Shown piece by piece: positions 45,520 through 54,656 of a stretch of DNA of 64,000 bases. This stretch comes from Bacillus sp. PAMC26568 (GTDB lineage: Bacteria; Bacillota; Bacilli; Bacillales; Bacillaceae). The stretch is from positions 1,612,001-1,676,000 of the forward strand of contig NZ_CP060137.1 in assembly GCF_014235785.1 (NCBI RefSeq), written 5' to 3'. The position numbers and the translations under genes are program-made. The stretch's first letter is position 1. Each line of letters starts with the position of its first letter. The notes below the pieces were generated by a model. The model did no database searches, was not told the DNA's origin, and was given only the letters and a program-made list of their open reading frames with translations.

Positions 45520-46769
45520 AAGGAAAGTTAAATCGTTTAAAATCTCATATGGCGCTTGCTGAGAATTCTGCACCTTCAGAGGAAATCCATTCTGACAAGA
45601 GAGAAACAGATGAAATTCCGTATATAGAGAAGTGGGAAAACCTAGATGCGAAGCCGTTTTGGTTTGATGGGCAATATTGCTTTGTTAGAGAAAAAACGTA
45701 TCCGCTCGATTATCAACATGGTCTCTATCAGCTTGGAGAATTTCACAGAGCCGTTTCTCTGTGGAATAATAGTGAAAGTTTACATCCACTGTCCAGTAAA
45801 GACCACGATTCATTTGACTTGTTTTTCTTTGATACGGAAACAACGGGACTTGGGGGAGGGGCAGGAAACACGATTTTTCTGCTCGGACATGCGCAAGTCT
45901 TTCAAGACAGGATTGTGGTGAAACAGCACTTTCTGCCGAAGCCGGGAAATGAAGTTGCTTTGTATCAAAGCTTTTTAAGTGATGTGAATACAAAGACACT
46001 TGTTACCTATAATGGCAAAGCATTCGACTGGCCACAAGTGAAAACACGTCATACGCTCGTTCGGGATCTAGTGCCAAGACTGCCCGCTTTTGGCCACTTT
46101 GATTTATTTCATGCGGCGAGAAGATTGTGGAAAGACAGGCTGGATTCTGTCAAGCTCAGCATTGTCGAACGGGAAATCCTGATGATTCAGCGTGAACATG
46201 ATGTTCCGGGCTACCTTGCTCCCATGATTTATTTCAGCTATGTACAAACGCAGGATCCTGACCAAATTTCAGGAGTTCTGACACATAATGAAATTGACAT
46301 CCTTTCACTGATCTCGCTTTATATTCATCTTTCATACCGAATCTTGTTCCCGGGTGTCGAAGCATCGGATTCAGAACAATTTGAGGTGGCCAGATGGCTT
46401 CTTGCATCAGGTGATAATCAAACAGCTTTCGACACATTTAAAGCTGTTGCAGACCGAAGTGAAGCAAGGGAATTTGAGGCGAAATTCGAAATGGCCATGC
46501 ACTATAAAAGGAACAAAAGCATGCAGGAAGCATTGCCTTTATTTAAATCTGTGGCAGAAGGATCCAGCATGAGGCAGAAAGCAAAAGCAGCTGTTGAGCT
46601 TGCCAAATACTATGAACATAAGGAAAAAAACTATCAGCTTGCCCTAACTTATGCAACAACTGCCTATTTAACAATTAAAGATAAGGATCAAGCTCTAAAA
46701 ACGAACTCAGAAAAGGTAAAAATGGAACTGTTAAAAAGAATGAAGAGATTAGGAAATAAACTTGAGTAA
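45510..46769 (+). CDS. yprB: Exonuclease MrfB (YprB)
   Basis: This encodes 419 residues from TTG at 45510, with TTAAAAGGAGC upstream. A longer upstream frame lies inside yprA and is not used. The DEDD-type ribonuclease H-like domain (about 95-270) starts with FFFDTETTGLGGGAGNT, has TYNGKAFDWP in the middle and ends around THNEIDILSL. The C-terminal third (about 285-419) forms TPR-like helices. It is the metal-dependent exonuclease partner of MrfA. Confidence 0.93.
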   Translation: MSLKGKLNRLKSHMALAENSAPSEEIHSDKRETDEIPYIEKWENLDAKPFWFDGQYCFVREKTYPLDYQHGLYQLGEFHRAVSLWNNSESLHPLSSKDHDSFDLFFFDTETTGLGGGAGNTIFLLGHAQVFQDRIVVKQHFLPKPGNEVALYQSFLSDVNTKTLVTYNGKAFDWPQVKTRHTLVRDLVPRLPAFGHFDLFHAARRLWKDRLDSVKLSIVEREILMIQREHDVPGYLAPMIYFSYVQTQDPDQISGVLTHNEIDILSLISLYIHLSYRILFPGVEASDSEQFEVARWLLASGDNQTAFDTFKAVADRSEAREFEAKFEMAMHYKRNKSMQEALPLFKSVAEGSSMRQKAKAAVELAKYYEHKEKNYQLALTYATTAYLTIKDKDQALKTNSEKVKMELLKRMKRLGNKLE

Positions 46770-46855
46770 TTATTCCCCGGGTAAGCGCAAAAACAGCACT
46801 TTTTCGCAGGAAATTTGTCGATATTGTGAAATTTTTCGAAGATGCAAATAGGTAA

Positions 46856-46884
46856 TTGTAGAACTGTGTAGAACCGTGTAAAAT
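46856..46884 (+). promoter_or_regulatory. Candidate promoter of the 31-residue ORF
   Basis: TTGTAG (46856-46861), a 17-bp spacer and TAAAAT (46879-46884). The spacer lies in a small direct repeat (GTAGAACTGT, GTAGAACCGT). Confidence 0.45.
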
Positions 46885-46923
46885 AAACGACTGTACACAC
46901 TATTTACCTGAGGTGAGCGGAAT

Positions 46924-47019
46924 ATGTATAAAGGGATTTTCTACTTGTTTTTCATCGTTTTATTTGCTACAGTTTTTATCTTTTCAAACTTCAAAGACAG
47001 TTTCTATGCATTCTTGTAA
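46924..47019 (+). CDS. Single-span mini membrane protein (31 residues)
   Basis: An ATG at 46924 follows CTGAGGTGAGCGG, a very good ribosome-binding site. The frame encodes 31 residues: a short start, a strongly hydrophobic stretch (IFYLFFIVLFATVFIF) and SNFKDSFYAFL. It stands between yprB and cotD. I do not recognise a family. The good translation signal and a promoter-like sequence support a real gene. Confidence 0.6.
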   Translation: MYKGIFYLFFIVLFATVFIFSNFKDSFYAFL

Positions 47020-47040
47020 AAAATAGGTTTTTATATCAGT

Positions 47041-47068
47041 ACATGTACACACTTTTCTTCATAGACTA
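47041..47068 (+). promoter_or_regulatory. SigK promoter of cotD
   Basis: AC (47041-47042), a 17-bp spacer and CATAGACTA (47060-47068) match AC-N16/17-CATANNNTA completely. B. subtilis cotD is also SigK-dependent. Confidence 0.72.
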
Positions 47069-47113
47069 TCACTGTAAGACAGATAAGAAATGAAGGAAAG
47101 GAGACCAACAAAC

Positions 47114-47530
47114 ATGATGCCTAATAACAATATGCCAAATATGGTTTCGCCAAGTTCGATGGGACCGAATATGCCAAATATGGTGTCGCCGAGCATGATG
47201 GGACCGAATATGCCAAATATGGTATCACCTAGTACGATGGGACCGAATATGCCAGCTCCAAACATGGTATCACCAAGCATGATGGGGCCAATGGGACCTG
47301 CAAATATGTGTCCGCCGATTGTTCATCCAACAAAATGCTGTGTAAAGCATATTTGTTCTACAACAGTTGTTCCGCACATTCATCCTACTCATACTACTGT
47401 AGTTAACCATCAGATGTACCAGCATAAACATTACTTCCCTCAAACACAATCTTTTGTAAATGAAGTTTCCAACCAACAATTCAACTGCGGCGGCGGTCCA
47501 AGACCACCATTTAGTCCTTACGGCCGTTAA
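47114..47530 (+). CDS. cotD: Spore coat protein D with an N-terminal repeat expansion
   Basis: This encodes 138 residues from ATG at 47114, with GGAAAGGAGACC upstream. The C-terminal part ([51 protein letters not shown]) is the His/Pro-rich CotD domain. In front of it are four copies of a 13-residue unit, [13 protein letters not shown] (47129-47290), which as I recall the 75-residue B. subtilis CotD lacks. The protein is an inner-coat component of the spore. An internal ATG at 47117 is also possible as start. Confidence 0.9.
   Translation: MMPNNNMPNMVSPSSMGPNMPNMVSPSMMGPNMPNMVSPSTMGPNMPAPNMVSPSMMGPMGPANMCPPIVHPTKCCVKHICSTTVVPHIHPTHTTVVNHQMYQHKHYFPQTQSFVNEVSNQQFNCGGGPRPPFSPYGR
47129..47290 (+). 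repeat. In-frame 39-nt tandem repeat within cotD
   Basis: Units at 47129-47167, 47168-47206 and 47207-47245 are 39 bases each; the fourth (47246-47290) is 45 bases with an extra Ala-Pro. Units differ mostly at third codon positions and at one variable residue (Ser/Met/Thr/Met). Confidence 0.9.
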
Positions 47531-47539
47531 CATCTTTAG

Positions 47540-47577
47540 TAGGAGCTGATGCAACATGTCAGCTCCTATCTTCTTTA
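47540..47577 (+). terminator. Terminator of cotD
   Basis: TAGGAGCTGA (47540-47549) pairs with TCAGCTCCTA (47559-47568), then TCTTCTTT. Confidence 0.75.
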
Positions 47578-47595
47578 GAAGGGAGACGGAAACAG

Positions 47596-48162
47596 ATGAA
47601 AGTTCTGACGATTTCAGGCTACAAGCCATTTGAGCTGGGAATCTTTAAAAAAGATGATCCTGCTGTCATATACATAAAAAAAGCTATTGAAAAATCACTG
47701 CGTCCTCTGATTGAAGAAGGCTTAGAATGGGTATTGATTAGCGGACAGCTAGGTGTGGAGCTCTGGGCAGCAGAGGTTGTCTTTGAATTACAGTTAGAGT
47801 ATGATGAATTAAAGCTGGGTGTGCTAACACCTTTTTTAAACCAGGAAGAAAACTGGAATGAAGACAATAAGGAAGCCTATGAATTCATTTTGTCTCAAGC
47901 GGATTTTGTTGACAGCATCACAAAGAGAAAATACGAAAATCCAAACCAATTTCGTTTGAAAAATCATTTTTTTGTCTCGAAAAGTGAAGGATTGCTGCTT
48001 GTTTATGATGAAGATAATCATGGTTCACCAAAATTTTTGCTTGAAACCGCCAGAAAATGGTCAGAAGCAAACGAATATTCATTAATGATGATTTCTTTTT
48101 CAGATCTTCAGATGATTGTAGAAGAAGAACAGAGCAAGTCGGATGGATTTTGGTCAACTTAG
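47596..48162 (+). CDS. ypsA: DUF1273 family protein YpsA
   Basis: This encodes 188 residues with AGAAGGGAGACGG upstream. [15 protein letters not shown] near the start and [18 protein letters not shown] define the YpsA family, a SLOG/DprA-like Rossmann fold that may bind a nucleotide-like ligand. In Bacilli it is tied to gpsB and cell division. It is followed by gpsB after 76 bases. Confidence 0.94.
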   Translation: MKVLTISGYKPFELGIFKKDDPAVIYIKKAIEKSLRPLIEEGLEWVLISGQLGVELWAAEVVFELQLEYDELKLGVLTPFLNQEENWNEDNKEAYEFILSQADFVDSITKRKYENPNQFRLKNHFFVSKSEGLLLVYDEDNHGSPKFLLETARKWSEANEYSLMMISFSDLQMIVEEEQSKSDGFWST

Positions 48163-48238
48163 AGATGATAAATTGACAACGGCAATTAGAATGTGAAAAA
48201 ATATGTAGTGATGATTTCAGTGTGACGAGGTGAGAGAG

Positions 48239-48544
48239 ATGCTTTCTGATAAAATTAAATTAACGGCTAAAGAAATTTTAGAAAAAGAATTTAAACAAGG
48301 AATGCGCGGCTATAAACCAGAAGATGTTGATAAATTTCTAGACTTGGTCATTAAAGACTATGAAACATTCCATCAGGAAATTGAAGAGCTGCAGCAGGAA
48401 AACCTCCGGTTAACAAAGCAGCTTGAAGATTCATTTAACCGCAAGCAGGCACAGCCGGTACAGACAAATACGACAAACTTTGATATTTTAAAACGATTAT
48501 CCAACTTGGAGAAGCACGTATTTGGCAGCAAGCTGTACGATTGA
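48239..48544 (+). CDS. gpsB: Cell division protein GpsB
   Basis: This encodes 101 residues from ATG at 48239; the in-frame GTG at 48230 lies inside the GAGGTGAG ribosome-binding site and is not used. The N-terminal DivIVA-like lipid/protein-binding domain ([20 protein letters not shown]) is followed by a coiled coil (about 30-65). The C-terminal trimerisation block ends [11 protein letters not shown], as in B. subtilis. It shuttles PBP1 (PonA) between side wall and septum; ponA is also in this window. Confidence 0.97.
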   Translation: MLSDKIKLTAKEILEKEFKQGMRGYKPEDVDKFLDLVIKDYETFHQEIEELQQENLRLTKQLEDSFNRKQAQPVQTNTTNFDILKRLSNLEKHVFGSKLYD

Positions 48545-48562
48545 TTTCCAAATTATTTCCAC

Positions 48563-48591
48563 TTGCAATAATCGTATTAATTAACTATACT
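48563..48591 (+). promoter_or_regulatory. Promoter of rnpB
   Basis: TTGCAA (48563-48568), a 17-bp spacer and TATACT (48586-48591). The start site predicted seven bases on is the GTTCTT that begins RNase P RNA in B. subtilis. Confidence 0.8.
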
Positions 48592-48598
48592 AATACTT

Positions 48599-49017
48599 GT
48601 TCTTAAAAAATAATAACGTTCAGGTAATCGCTGCAGTCTTTAGGGCTGTAGAGGAAAGTCCATGCTCGCACGGTGCTGAGATGCCCGTAGTGTTCGTGCC
48701 TAGCGAAGTCATAAGCTAGGGCAGTCAAGGATCTTGGCTGACGGCAGGGAAAAAGCCTAAGTCCCTTTGGGATATGGCTTGAATACCTTGAAAGTGCCAC
48801 AGTGACGTAGTCTTCCGGGAAACCTGAAGAGTGGAACGCGGTAAACCCCTCGAGCGAGAAACCCAAATATAGGTAGGGGCACCTTCTCTTAGGAATTGAA
48901 CAAGGAGAAGGCCGGAAGCATAGCTTCTGTAGATAGATGATTACCACCGGAGTACGAGGTATACCGGCCGATTGCAGTACAAAGGGACAAAACATGGCTT
49001 ACAGAACGTTATTATAG
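48599..49017 (+). ncRNA. rnpB: RNase P RNA, type B
   Basis: The RNA of about 415 nt is highly similar to B. subtilis rnpB. Conserved blocks include GAGGAAAGTCCATGCTCGCA, GAAAGTGCCACAGTGACG, GAACGCGGTAAACCCCTCGA and TGTAGATAGATGATT. P1 pairs ATAATAACGTT (48610-48620) with AACGTTATTAT (49005-49015). It is the catalytic RNA that matures tRNA 5' ends. Confidence 0.98.
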
Positions 49018-49037
49018 GTTACCATAATTAGAAACAG

Positions 49038-49064
49038 GCTCTCTTCATTAGATGAGAGCTTTTC
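49038..49064 (+). terminator. Terminator of rnpB
   Basis: GCTCTC (49038-49043) pairs with GAGAGC (49054-49059), followed by TTTTC. The 195 bases after it, before rlmL, show no clear feature. Confidence 0.8.
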
Positions 49065-49261
49065 ATTTACATAAAAACATCTGGCTCAATTCGAAAATAA
49101 CAATTTTATTTGGTATCTTTAATCGATTTTTTCAGTGAAAGCTTTTTTGTGGAAAGAGCACGGTATCCTGTCGAATAAACGTGAACATGTTTAACTGCAG
49201 TAAACAACAATCTTTGAGAAGACATACAAACATTTTAATAAAGAAAAGAAGGTGATTTTCT

Positions 49262-50413
49262 TTGGGAAAAGTCACATTAATTGCAACTGCTGCAATGGGT
49301 CTGGAAGCGCTTGTTGCCAAGGAAGTAAAGGATTTAGGCTATGAATGCACGACTGAGAACGGAAAAGTAACATTTCAAGCAGAAGAGAAAGACATACCAC
49401 GCGTGAACTTATGGCTGCGCACGGCTGATCGTGTCAAGCTGAAGGTAGCTGAATTTAAAGCTTATTCATTTGATGAGCTCTTTGAAAAAACGAAAGCATT
49501 GAACTGGGGAGAGATTATTCCAGAGAAGGCAGAATTTCCCGTTACCGGAAAATCAGTGAAGTCAAAGCTTTATAGTGTGCCGGATTGTCAAAGAATTGTA
49601 AAAAAAGCGATCGTAGAAAAATTAAAGCTGCATTATAAAAAAACATCAGATTGGTATGAAGAATCAGGTCCTGTTTTTAAAGTGGAAATTGCACTTTTAA
49701 AAGACACAGCCACGCTTACAATTGATACAAGCGGTGCCGGTCTTCATAAAAGAGGATTCAGGCTTGATCAAGGCGGAGCCCCTTTAAAAGAGACATTGGC
49801 GGCTGCTCTTGTCATGCTGACAAACTGGACACCTGATCGTCCATTCGCTGATCCTTTCTGCGGTTCAGGAACGATCCCGATTGAAGCAGCTTTGATCGGT
49901 CAAAATATTGCACCTGGCTTTAATCGTGAATTTATTTCGGAACAATGGAATTGGATTGACAAGAAGCACTGGAATAATGCCAGAGTTGAAGCTGAGGACC
50001 TTGCAAACTACGATCAGCCTCTTGATATTGCAGGCTATGATATTGATCACCGCATGATCCGGATTGCCGATGAAAATGCAGATGAAGCAGGTCTCGGGGG
50101 AATTATTCAATTTAAACAAATGCAAGTCAGTGATTTTACGACACGAAAAGAGTTCGGAGTGATTGTCGGCAATCCGCCGTATGGGGAACGGCTCGGTGAA
50201 AAAGAAGAAGTTGAGGAAATGTATCAGCAATTAGGCCGTGCGCTTGCACCTTATGACACATGGTCTGTTTACATGCTGACTTCACATAAAAGCTTCGAGC
50301 ATTTTTACGGCAAGCAAGCGACAAAAAAACGAAAACTGTTTAATGGCTTTATTGAAACGGATTATTATCAATTTTGGGGTAAACGTCCTCCTCGTGAAAA
50401 TAAGCAGGTATAG
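49262..50413 (+). CDS. rlmL: THUMP-domain 23S rRNA (guanine-N2)-methyltransferase
   Basis: This encodes 383 residues from TTG, with AGAAGGTGAT upstream. A THUMP RNA-binding domain (about 50-155) precedes a Rossmann methyltransferase with SAM motif DPFCGSGTIPIEAALIG and catalytic GNPPYGERLG. It corresponds to B. subtilis YpsC, homologous to the N-terminal (RlmL) half of E. coli RlmKL that modifies G2445. It sits downstream of rnpB, as in B. subtilis. Confidence 0.93.
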   Translation: MGKVTLIATAAMGLEALVAKEVKDLGYECTTENGKVTFQAEEKDIPRVNLWLRTADRVKLKVAEFKAYSFDELFEKTKALNWGEIIPEKAEFPVTGKSVKSKLYSVPDCQRIVKKAIVEKLKLHYKKTSDWYEESGPVFKVEIALLKDTATLTIDTSGAGLHKRGFRLDQGGAPLKETLAAALVMLTNWTPDRPFADPFCGSGTIPIEAALIGQNIAPGFNREFISEQWNWIDKKHWNNARVEAEDLANYDQPLDIAGYDIDHRMIRIADENADEAGLGGIIQFKQMQVSDFTTRKEFGVIVGNPPYGERLGEKEEVEEMYQQLGRALAPYDTWSVYMLTSHKSFEHFYGKQATKKRKLFNGFIETDYYQFWGKRPPRENKQV

Positions 50414-50472
50414 TATGAATCATCCTTGAATACAATAGAATCAGTATTGATAAAATTCAAGGGGTGGTCTTT

Positions 50473-50661
50473 TTGCACGTAAACGAAGACTTTAACTTAA
50501 TTTCGAAGGCGTTGTCGTCTTCTTATCTATCGCTTGTTGAAAACGGGCAAGAAGCTGCAGCTCAATCACTGAATAGTGCTCGTTCTGATTTTCTTAAAGC
50601 TTTTGCCCATGCTTCTGCAATTGATCAAAAAGTAATGATAGATACGTTATACAACAGATAA
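50473..50661 (+). CDS. Small hypothetical protein
   Basis: This encodes 62 residues from TTG at 50473 with CAAGGGGTGGT upstream; a GTG at 50464 lies inside that site. It is a hydrophilic helical protein (LISKALSSSYLSLVENGQEA, FLKAFAHASAIDQKVM) with no motif I recognise. A strong terminator follows. The sound ribosome-binding site and own terminator support a real gene. Confidence 0.65.
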   Translation: MHVNEDFNLISKALSSSYLSLVENGQEAAAQSLNSARSDFLKAFAHASAIDQKVMIDTLYNR

Positions 50662-50663
50662 AG

Positions 50664-50698
50664 GATAGGCTTTCTGATAACGAAAGCCTATCTTTTTT
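50664..50698 (+). terminator. Rho-independent terminator
   Basis: GATAGGCTTTC (50664-50674) pairs perfectly with GAAAGCCTATC (50682-50692), then six T. Confidence 0.92.
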
Positions 50699-50710
50699 AA
50701 AGTGAAAAAG

Positions 50711-50848
50711 TATATATTTTGCGCATTGATGACGAGCGGAATCGCCCAACTCCCCGGCCAAACAAATCCGTCAAAAAAGTCAAAACCGGACTTTTCTGCC
50801 GGATTCTTTTCTGCCTGTCTGCGCTAAACGGGCGCTTGCGCTTTTCCT
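50711..50848 (+). repeat. Dispersed structured intergenic repeat, copy 3
   Basis: It begins TATATTTTGCGCATTGATG, has the inner hairpin AAAAGTC with GACTTTT, and ends GGGCGCTTGCGCTTTTCC. It is the closest match to copy 1. Confidence 0.78.
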
Positions 50849-50933
50849 ATGCTTAATGTTGAAATCTTGACTATACAGGCATAAAGTGAAATAATGACCT
50901 TTCGAGTATAAAAGAATGTGGGGGATCTGATAC

Positions 50934-52871
50934 ATGCCGACGTCACGTCTGCCTTTTGCCGTATCAAAAAATGAAAACTTCTATGAAGGATTAAACAATT
51001 GGATCGGCGATGTTTTTTATGATATTTTGCCTGAAAAAGGCTTTGAACTTAGAGATGAACAAATTTTTATGGCTTTTCAGCTTGAAAGAGCGTTTCGGGA
51101 AAAAAATGTAATGTTTGCAGAAGCGGGTGTTGGAACGGGAAAAACACTTGTTTACTTGCTTTATGCAATTAGCTATGCAAGATATGTCGGAAAACCGGCC
51201 ATCGTAGCATGTGCTGACGAAACCTTGATCGAACAGCTCGTTAAAAATGAAGGAGACATTGCAAAACTGCGGAAGCATCTGGACTTGAATATTGATGTAC
51301 GCCTTGGCAAGTCACAGGATCAATATTTGTGTCTGAAGAAATTGGATCAAACCGTACAGAGAACGGGGGAAGACATCTACCTTGATTTATTTGAATCCCT
51401 GCCATCTTTCGTGCATGAAAAAGCAGGCATGCAATCTTTCCAGCACTATGGCGACCGGAAAGAATACCCGCACTTGACAGATGAAGAATGGAATGCGATT
51501 AATTATGATTCATTTCAAGACTGTTTGTCATGCGATCAAAGACACCGCTGCGGTCTAACATTATCGCGTGATCATTATAGAAAAGCCGCTGATCTAATTG
51601 TCTGTTCACATGACTTTTACATGGAGCATATTTGGACAATTGATTCAAGAAAACGAGAAGGCCAGCTGCCGCTTCTTCCAGAGCATAGCTGTGTTGTTTT
51701 CGACGAGGGGCATCTGCTTGAGTATGCAGCTCAAAAAGCATTAACATACCGTGTGAAAAGCAGCACTTTAGCGATACTTCTTGAAAGATTGCTGCAAAAT
51801 GATATTCGCGAAGAGTTTGCACATCTCGTAGAAGACACACTTGTCATTAATGAAGAATTTTTTGAGGACCTGCTTGCGGCATCTGAGAAAGTGCCGGGAT
51901 CACATCGTTCTAAAATAGTTATGAATGATACGTTAAAAAAACAAGGGGTTCAGCTGCACCGAATGCTCTCAGAAATCGGAGAAGCACTTGTATTTGAAAG
52001 TGAAATGTATACGATAGATTCCTATGAGCTGAAAATCGTTGAAGAATATTTGGATTCAATGGAATTCTCCATTTCTTTGTTTAATCAGCAAAAAGGGGCC
52101 ATCTACTGGATTGAAACGCGTGATGAAGATTTTTCTTTGATCATCATGCCGAGAACAGTTGAAGAAGTGCTGAGAGATAAAGTTTTCTCACAGAAGAAGC
52201 CATATATCTTCTCATCTGCTACTTTATCAAGTGATAAATCTTTTGAATTTATAGCAAATAGCCTTGGAATTAAAGATTACTTATCCCTTACAGTGGAGTC
52301 TCCGTTTGATTATGAGGAAAATATGAAAATATCCTTGCATAACTTATCATCTGCTCAAGATTTAAACAAAATAAAATGTGATCGGGCTCTTAAAGAAATT
52401 GAGAAGTCAAATGGGCGTGCTCTCGTTTTGTTTAGTGCAATGGAGGAACTTGAAGTCTTTAAAAAGCATGTGAGCAGCAATGGCAGTTCATATTCATTTT
52501 TATTTGAAGGCGATCAGGAAATCAGCCAGCTTGTATCTGAGTTTCAAAATGACGAAACGTCTGTTTTATGTGCAGTCCATTTGTGGGAAGGTCTAGATAT
52601 TCCAGGTCCATCTCTTTCTAATGTTATCCTGTGGTCACTGCCGTTTCCTCCATCAGATCCTGTATTTGAAGCGAAACGCAATAGCTCAGCTGATCCATTT
52701 ATAAATGTAGATCTCCCATATATGATTTTAAGACTGAAGCAGGGGATCGGACGTCTGATCAGAACAAGCTCTGATCAAGGACAAATTTCGATTTTCTTAT
52801 CAAACGAACGTGATTTGAACGTATTAGATCAAGTAAAAGCTATTTTGCCTGTTGAGGCAGAAATCGTTTAA
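50934..52871 (+). CDS. ypvA: DinG/XPD-type DNA helicase YpvA
   Basis: This encodes 645 residues with GTGGGGGATCTG upstream. Walker A is FAEAGVGTGKT, motif II VFDEGHLLEYA, and the C-terminal motif QGIGRLIRTS. Cysteines in QYLCLKK, CLSCDQRHRCG and VCSHDFY are in the position of the XPD/DinG 4Fe-4S domain. It lacks the exonuclease domain of the other DinG protein in the window (at 24.5 kb). It is likely an iron-sulfur 5'-3' helicase; the biological role is not established. Confidence 0.92.
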   Translation: MPTSRLPFAVSKNENFYEGLNNWIGDVFYDILPEKGFELRDEQIFMAFQLERAFREKNVMFAEAGVGTGKTLVYLLYAISYARYVGKPAIVACADETLIEQLVKNEGDIAKLRKHLDLNIDVRLGKSQDQYLCLKKLDQTVQRTGEDIYLDLFESLPSFVHEKAGMQSFQHYGDRKEYPHLTDEEWNAINYDSFQDCLSCDQRHRCGLTLSRDHYRKAADLIVCSHDFYMEHIWTIDSRKREGQLPLLPEHSCVVFDEGHLLEYAAQKALTYRVKSSTLAILLERLLQNDIREEFAHLVEDTLVINEEFFEDLLAASEKVPGSHRSKIVMNDTLKKQGVQLHRMLSEIGEALVFESEMYTIDSYELKIVEEYLDSMEFSISLFNQQKGAIYWIETRDEDFSLIIMPRTVEEVLRDKVFSQKKPYIFSSATLSSDKSFEFIANSLGIKDYLSLTVESPFDYEENMKISLHNLSSAQDLNKIKCDRALKEIEKSNGRALVLFSAMEELEVFKKHVSSNGSSYSFLFEGDQEISQLVSEFQNDETSVLCAVHLWEGLDIPGPSLSNVILWSLPFPPSDPVFEAKRNSSADPFINVDLPYMILRLKQGIGRLIRTSSDQGQISIFLSNERDLNVLDQVKAILPVEAEIV

Positions 52872-52896
52872 GCGAAGGGATTCCTTCGCTTTTTTA
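52871..52896 (+). terminator. Rho-independent terminator of ypvA
   Basis: AGCGAAGG pairs with CCTTCGCT, with a T run; it overlaps the stop codon. Confidence 0.9.
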
Positions 52897-53071
52897 TTGT
52901 TGAAAATTAGTGCATCACTTATGGAATAAGTGCTTCAAGCGGTATATGGAGCATAAAACCGACTCTCCAGTCTGTATAAATGGTTGACAAAAACCTGAGG
53001 ATTCATTTAATCTAAAAATGTTAGAAAATTATTACTATTTATTTACATACAAATTCGAAGGGGTGAACAGA

Positions 53072-54589
53072 TTGTCTATTCAATCCGTTGAAAAAGAATT
53101 CTTAGAATATCTTCAAAAAATGAAAAGCTATAATGAAGCGATTTCCCTAATGTTCTGGGATTTAAGAACAGGTGCGCCAAAAAAAGCAGTAGATCAGAGA
53201 TCGCAGGCTATTGGAGTGCTGTCAACTGAAGTCTTTCAAATGATCACGTCTGATCACATGAGATCCTATATTGATCAAGTCCTGCAGGCAAAAAATGAGG
53301 TTTCAGAAATTGCATACAAGGCAGCACTTGAATGTGAGAAAGAATACAAGCTGAAGAAAGTGATTCCGCAAGATGAGTTTAAAGAATATGTCATCCTTAA
53401 ATCTAAAGCAGAATCGGTATGGGAAGAAGCAAAAGAGAAATCAGATTTCAGTATGTTCGCTCCTTATTTGAAAAAACTTGTTGATGCAAATAAAAAATTC
53501 CTCGAGTACTGGGGTTATAAAGACAACAAATATGATACTTTTTTAGATCAATATGAACCAGGGGTAACGGTTGATGTGCTGGATCGTGTTTTCGGTCAAT
53601 TAAGAGAGCGCATTGTTCCTCTTGTTAAAGCCATAACAAATTCGCCGAATCAGCCACAAACTAGTTTTCTTTACGAGCCGATTTCAAAAGAAAAGCAGCG
53701 GGAAATCTCTGAATTTTTCCTAAAGGAACTTGGCTACGACTTTGAAGCAGGACGTCTCGATGAAACAGTGCATCCATTTGCGATCAGTCTGAACCGCGGG
53801 GATGTCAGGGTGACAACGAAGTATGCCGAAAAAGATTTCCGGACTGCACTATTTGGCACGATCCATGAGTGCGGACACGCGATTTATGAACAAAATATTT
53901 CTGAGACCCTAGAAGGTACGCTTTTATGTGATGGAACTTCCATGGGAATTCATGAGTCACAATCTCTTTTTTATGAAAAATTCATCGGGAAAAACCCAGG
54001 ATTCTGGAACCGTTACTATGATTCACTGAAACAGCATTCATCAGGGCAATTCGATGACGTTTCATTAGAGGATTTCTACAGAGGGATAAACGAATCAAAA
54101 CCATCGCTTATTCGTATTGAAGCAGATGAATTGACATATCCGCTGCATATCATGATTCGCTATGAAATTGAAAAAGGTTTATTCAATGATGAAATTCAAG
54201 TTGAAGATCTTCCTCGTATCTGGAACGAGAAATATGAAGAATACTTAGGTGTAACGCCTTCAAATGACGGAGAGGGCGTTCTGCAGGATGTTCACTGGGC
54301 AGGCGGTATGTTCGGCTATTTCCCTTCATATGCGCTGGGATATATGTACGCAGCACAGTTTAAAAATGCGATGCAGAAGGATCTGCCAAACTTTGATGAA
54401 CTTGTTGAAACTGGGGAATTTGCAACGATTAAAAACTGGCTGACTGAAAACATTCATCAATACGGAAAAATGAAACAGCCGCTTGAAATTCTTCATGATG
54501 TTACAGGCGAAGGTTTGAATGCGCAATATTTAATCGATCATCTTGAAACGAAATATTCTAAGCTGTATCAATTAGAAAAAGCTAAGTAA
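53072..54589 (+). CDS. ypwA: Metallocarboxypeptidase, M32 family (YpwA)
   Basis: This encodes 505 residues from TTG at 53072, preceded by CGAAGGGGTGAAC; the ATG at 53018 adds 18 residues absent from the family. The zinc motif HECGH (His265, Glu266, His269) and MGIHESQSLFYE downstream are M32 signatures, as are HPFAISLNRGDVR and the ESKPSLIRIEADE block. It trims C-terminal residues from peptides in the cytoplasm. B. subtilis YpwA has 501 residues. Confidence 0.95.
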   Translation: MSIQSVEKEFLEYLQKMKSYNEAISLMFWDLRTGAPKKAVDQRSQAIGVLSTEVFQMITSDHMRSYIDQVLQAKNEVSEIAYKAALECEKEYKLKKVIPQDEFKEYVILKSKAESVWEEAKEKSDFSMFAPYLKKLVDANKKFLEYWGYKDNKYDTFLDQYEPGVTVDVLDRVFGQLRERIVPLVKAITNSPNQPQTSFLYEPISKEKQREISEFFLKELGYDFEAGRLDETVHPFAISLNRGDVRVTTKYAEKDFRTALFGTIHECGHAIYEQNISETLEGTLLCDGTSMGIHESQSLFYEKFIGKNPGFWNRYYDSLKQHSSGQFDDVSLEDFYRGINESKPSLIRIEADELTYPLHIMIRYEIEKGLFNDEIQVEDLPRIWNEKYEEYLGVTPSNDGEGVLQDVHWAGGMFGYFPSYALGYMYAAQFKNAMQKDLPNFDELVETGEFATIKNWLTENIHQYGKMKQPLEILHDVTGEGLNAQYLIDHLETKYSKLYQLEKAK

Positions 54590-54597
54590 AAGGAAAA

Positions 54598-54632
54598 GGC
54601 CGCACATTATCCTGATTATAGTGCGGTCTTAT
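54598..54632 (+). terminator. Rho-independent terminator of ypwA
   Basis: GGCCGCAC pairs with GTGCGGTC, then TTATTTTATT. Confidence 0.85.
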
Positions 54633-54656
54633 TTTATTGGTAAAGGAGAGATGGGT

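Noticed and set aside
48603..48995. 130-codon open frame on the minus strand across rnpB
   Set aside because: It runs opposite to RNase P RNA, has no ribosome-binding site and no protein-like pattern; the RNA fully explains the conservation.
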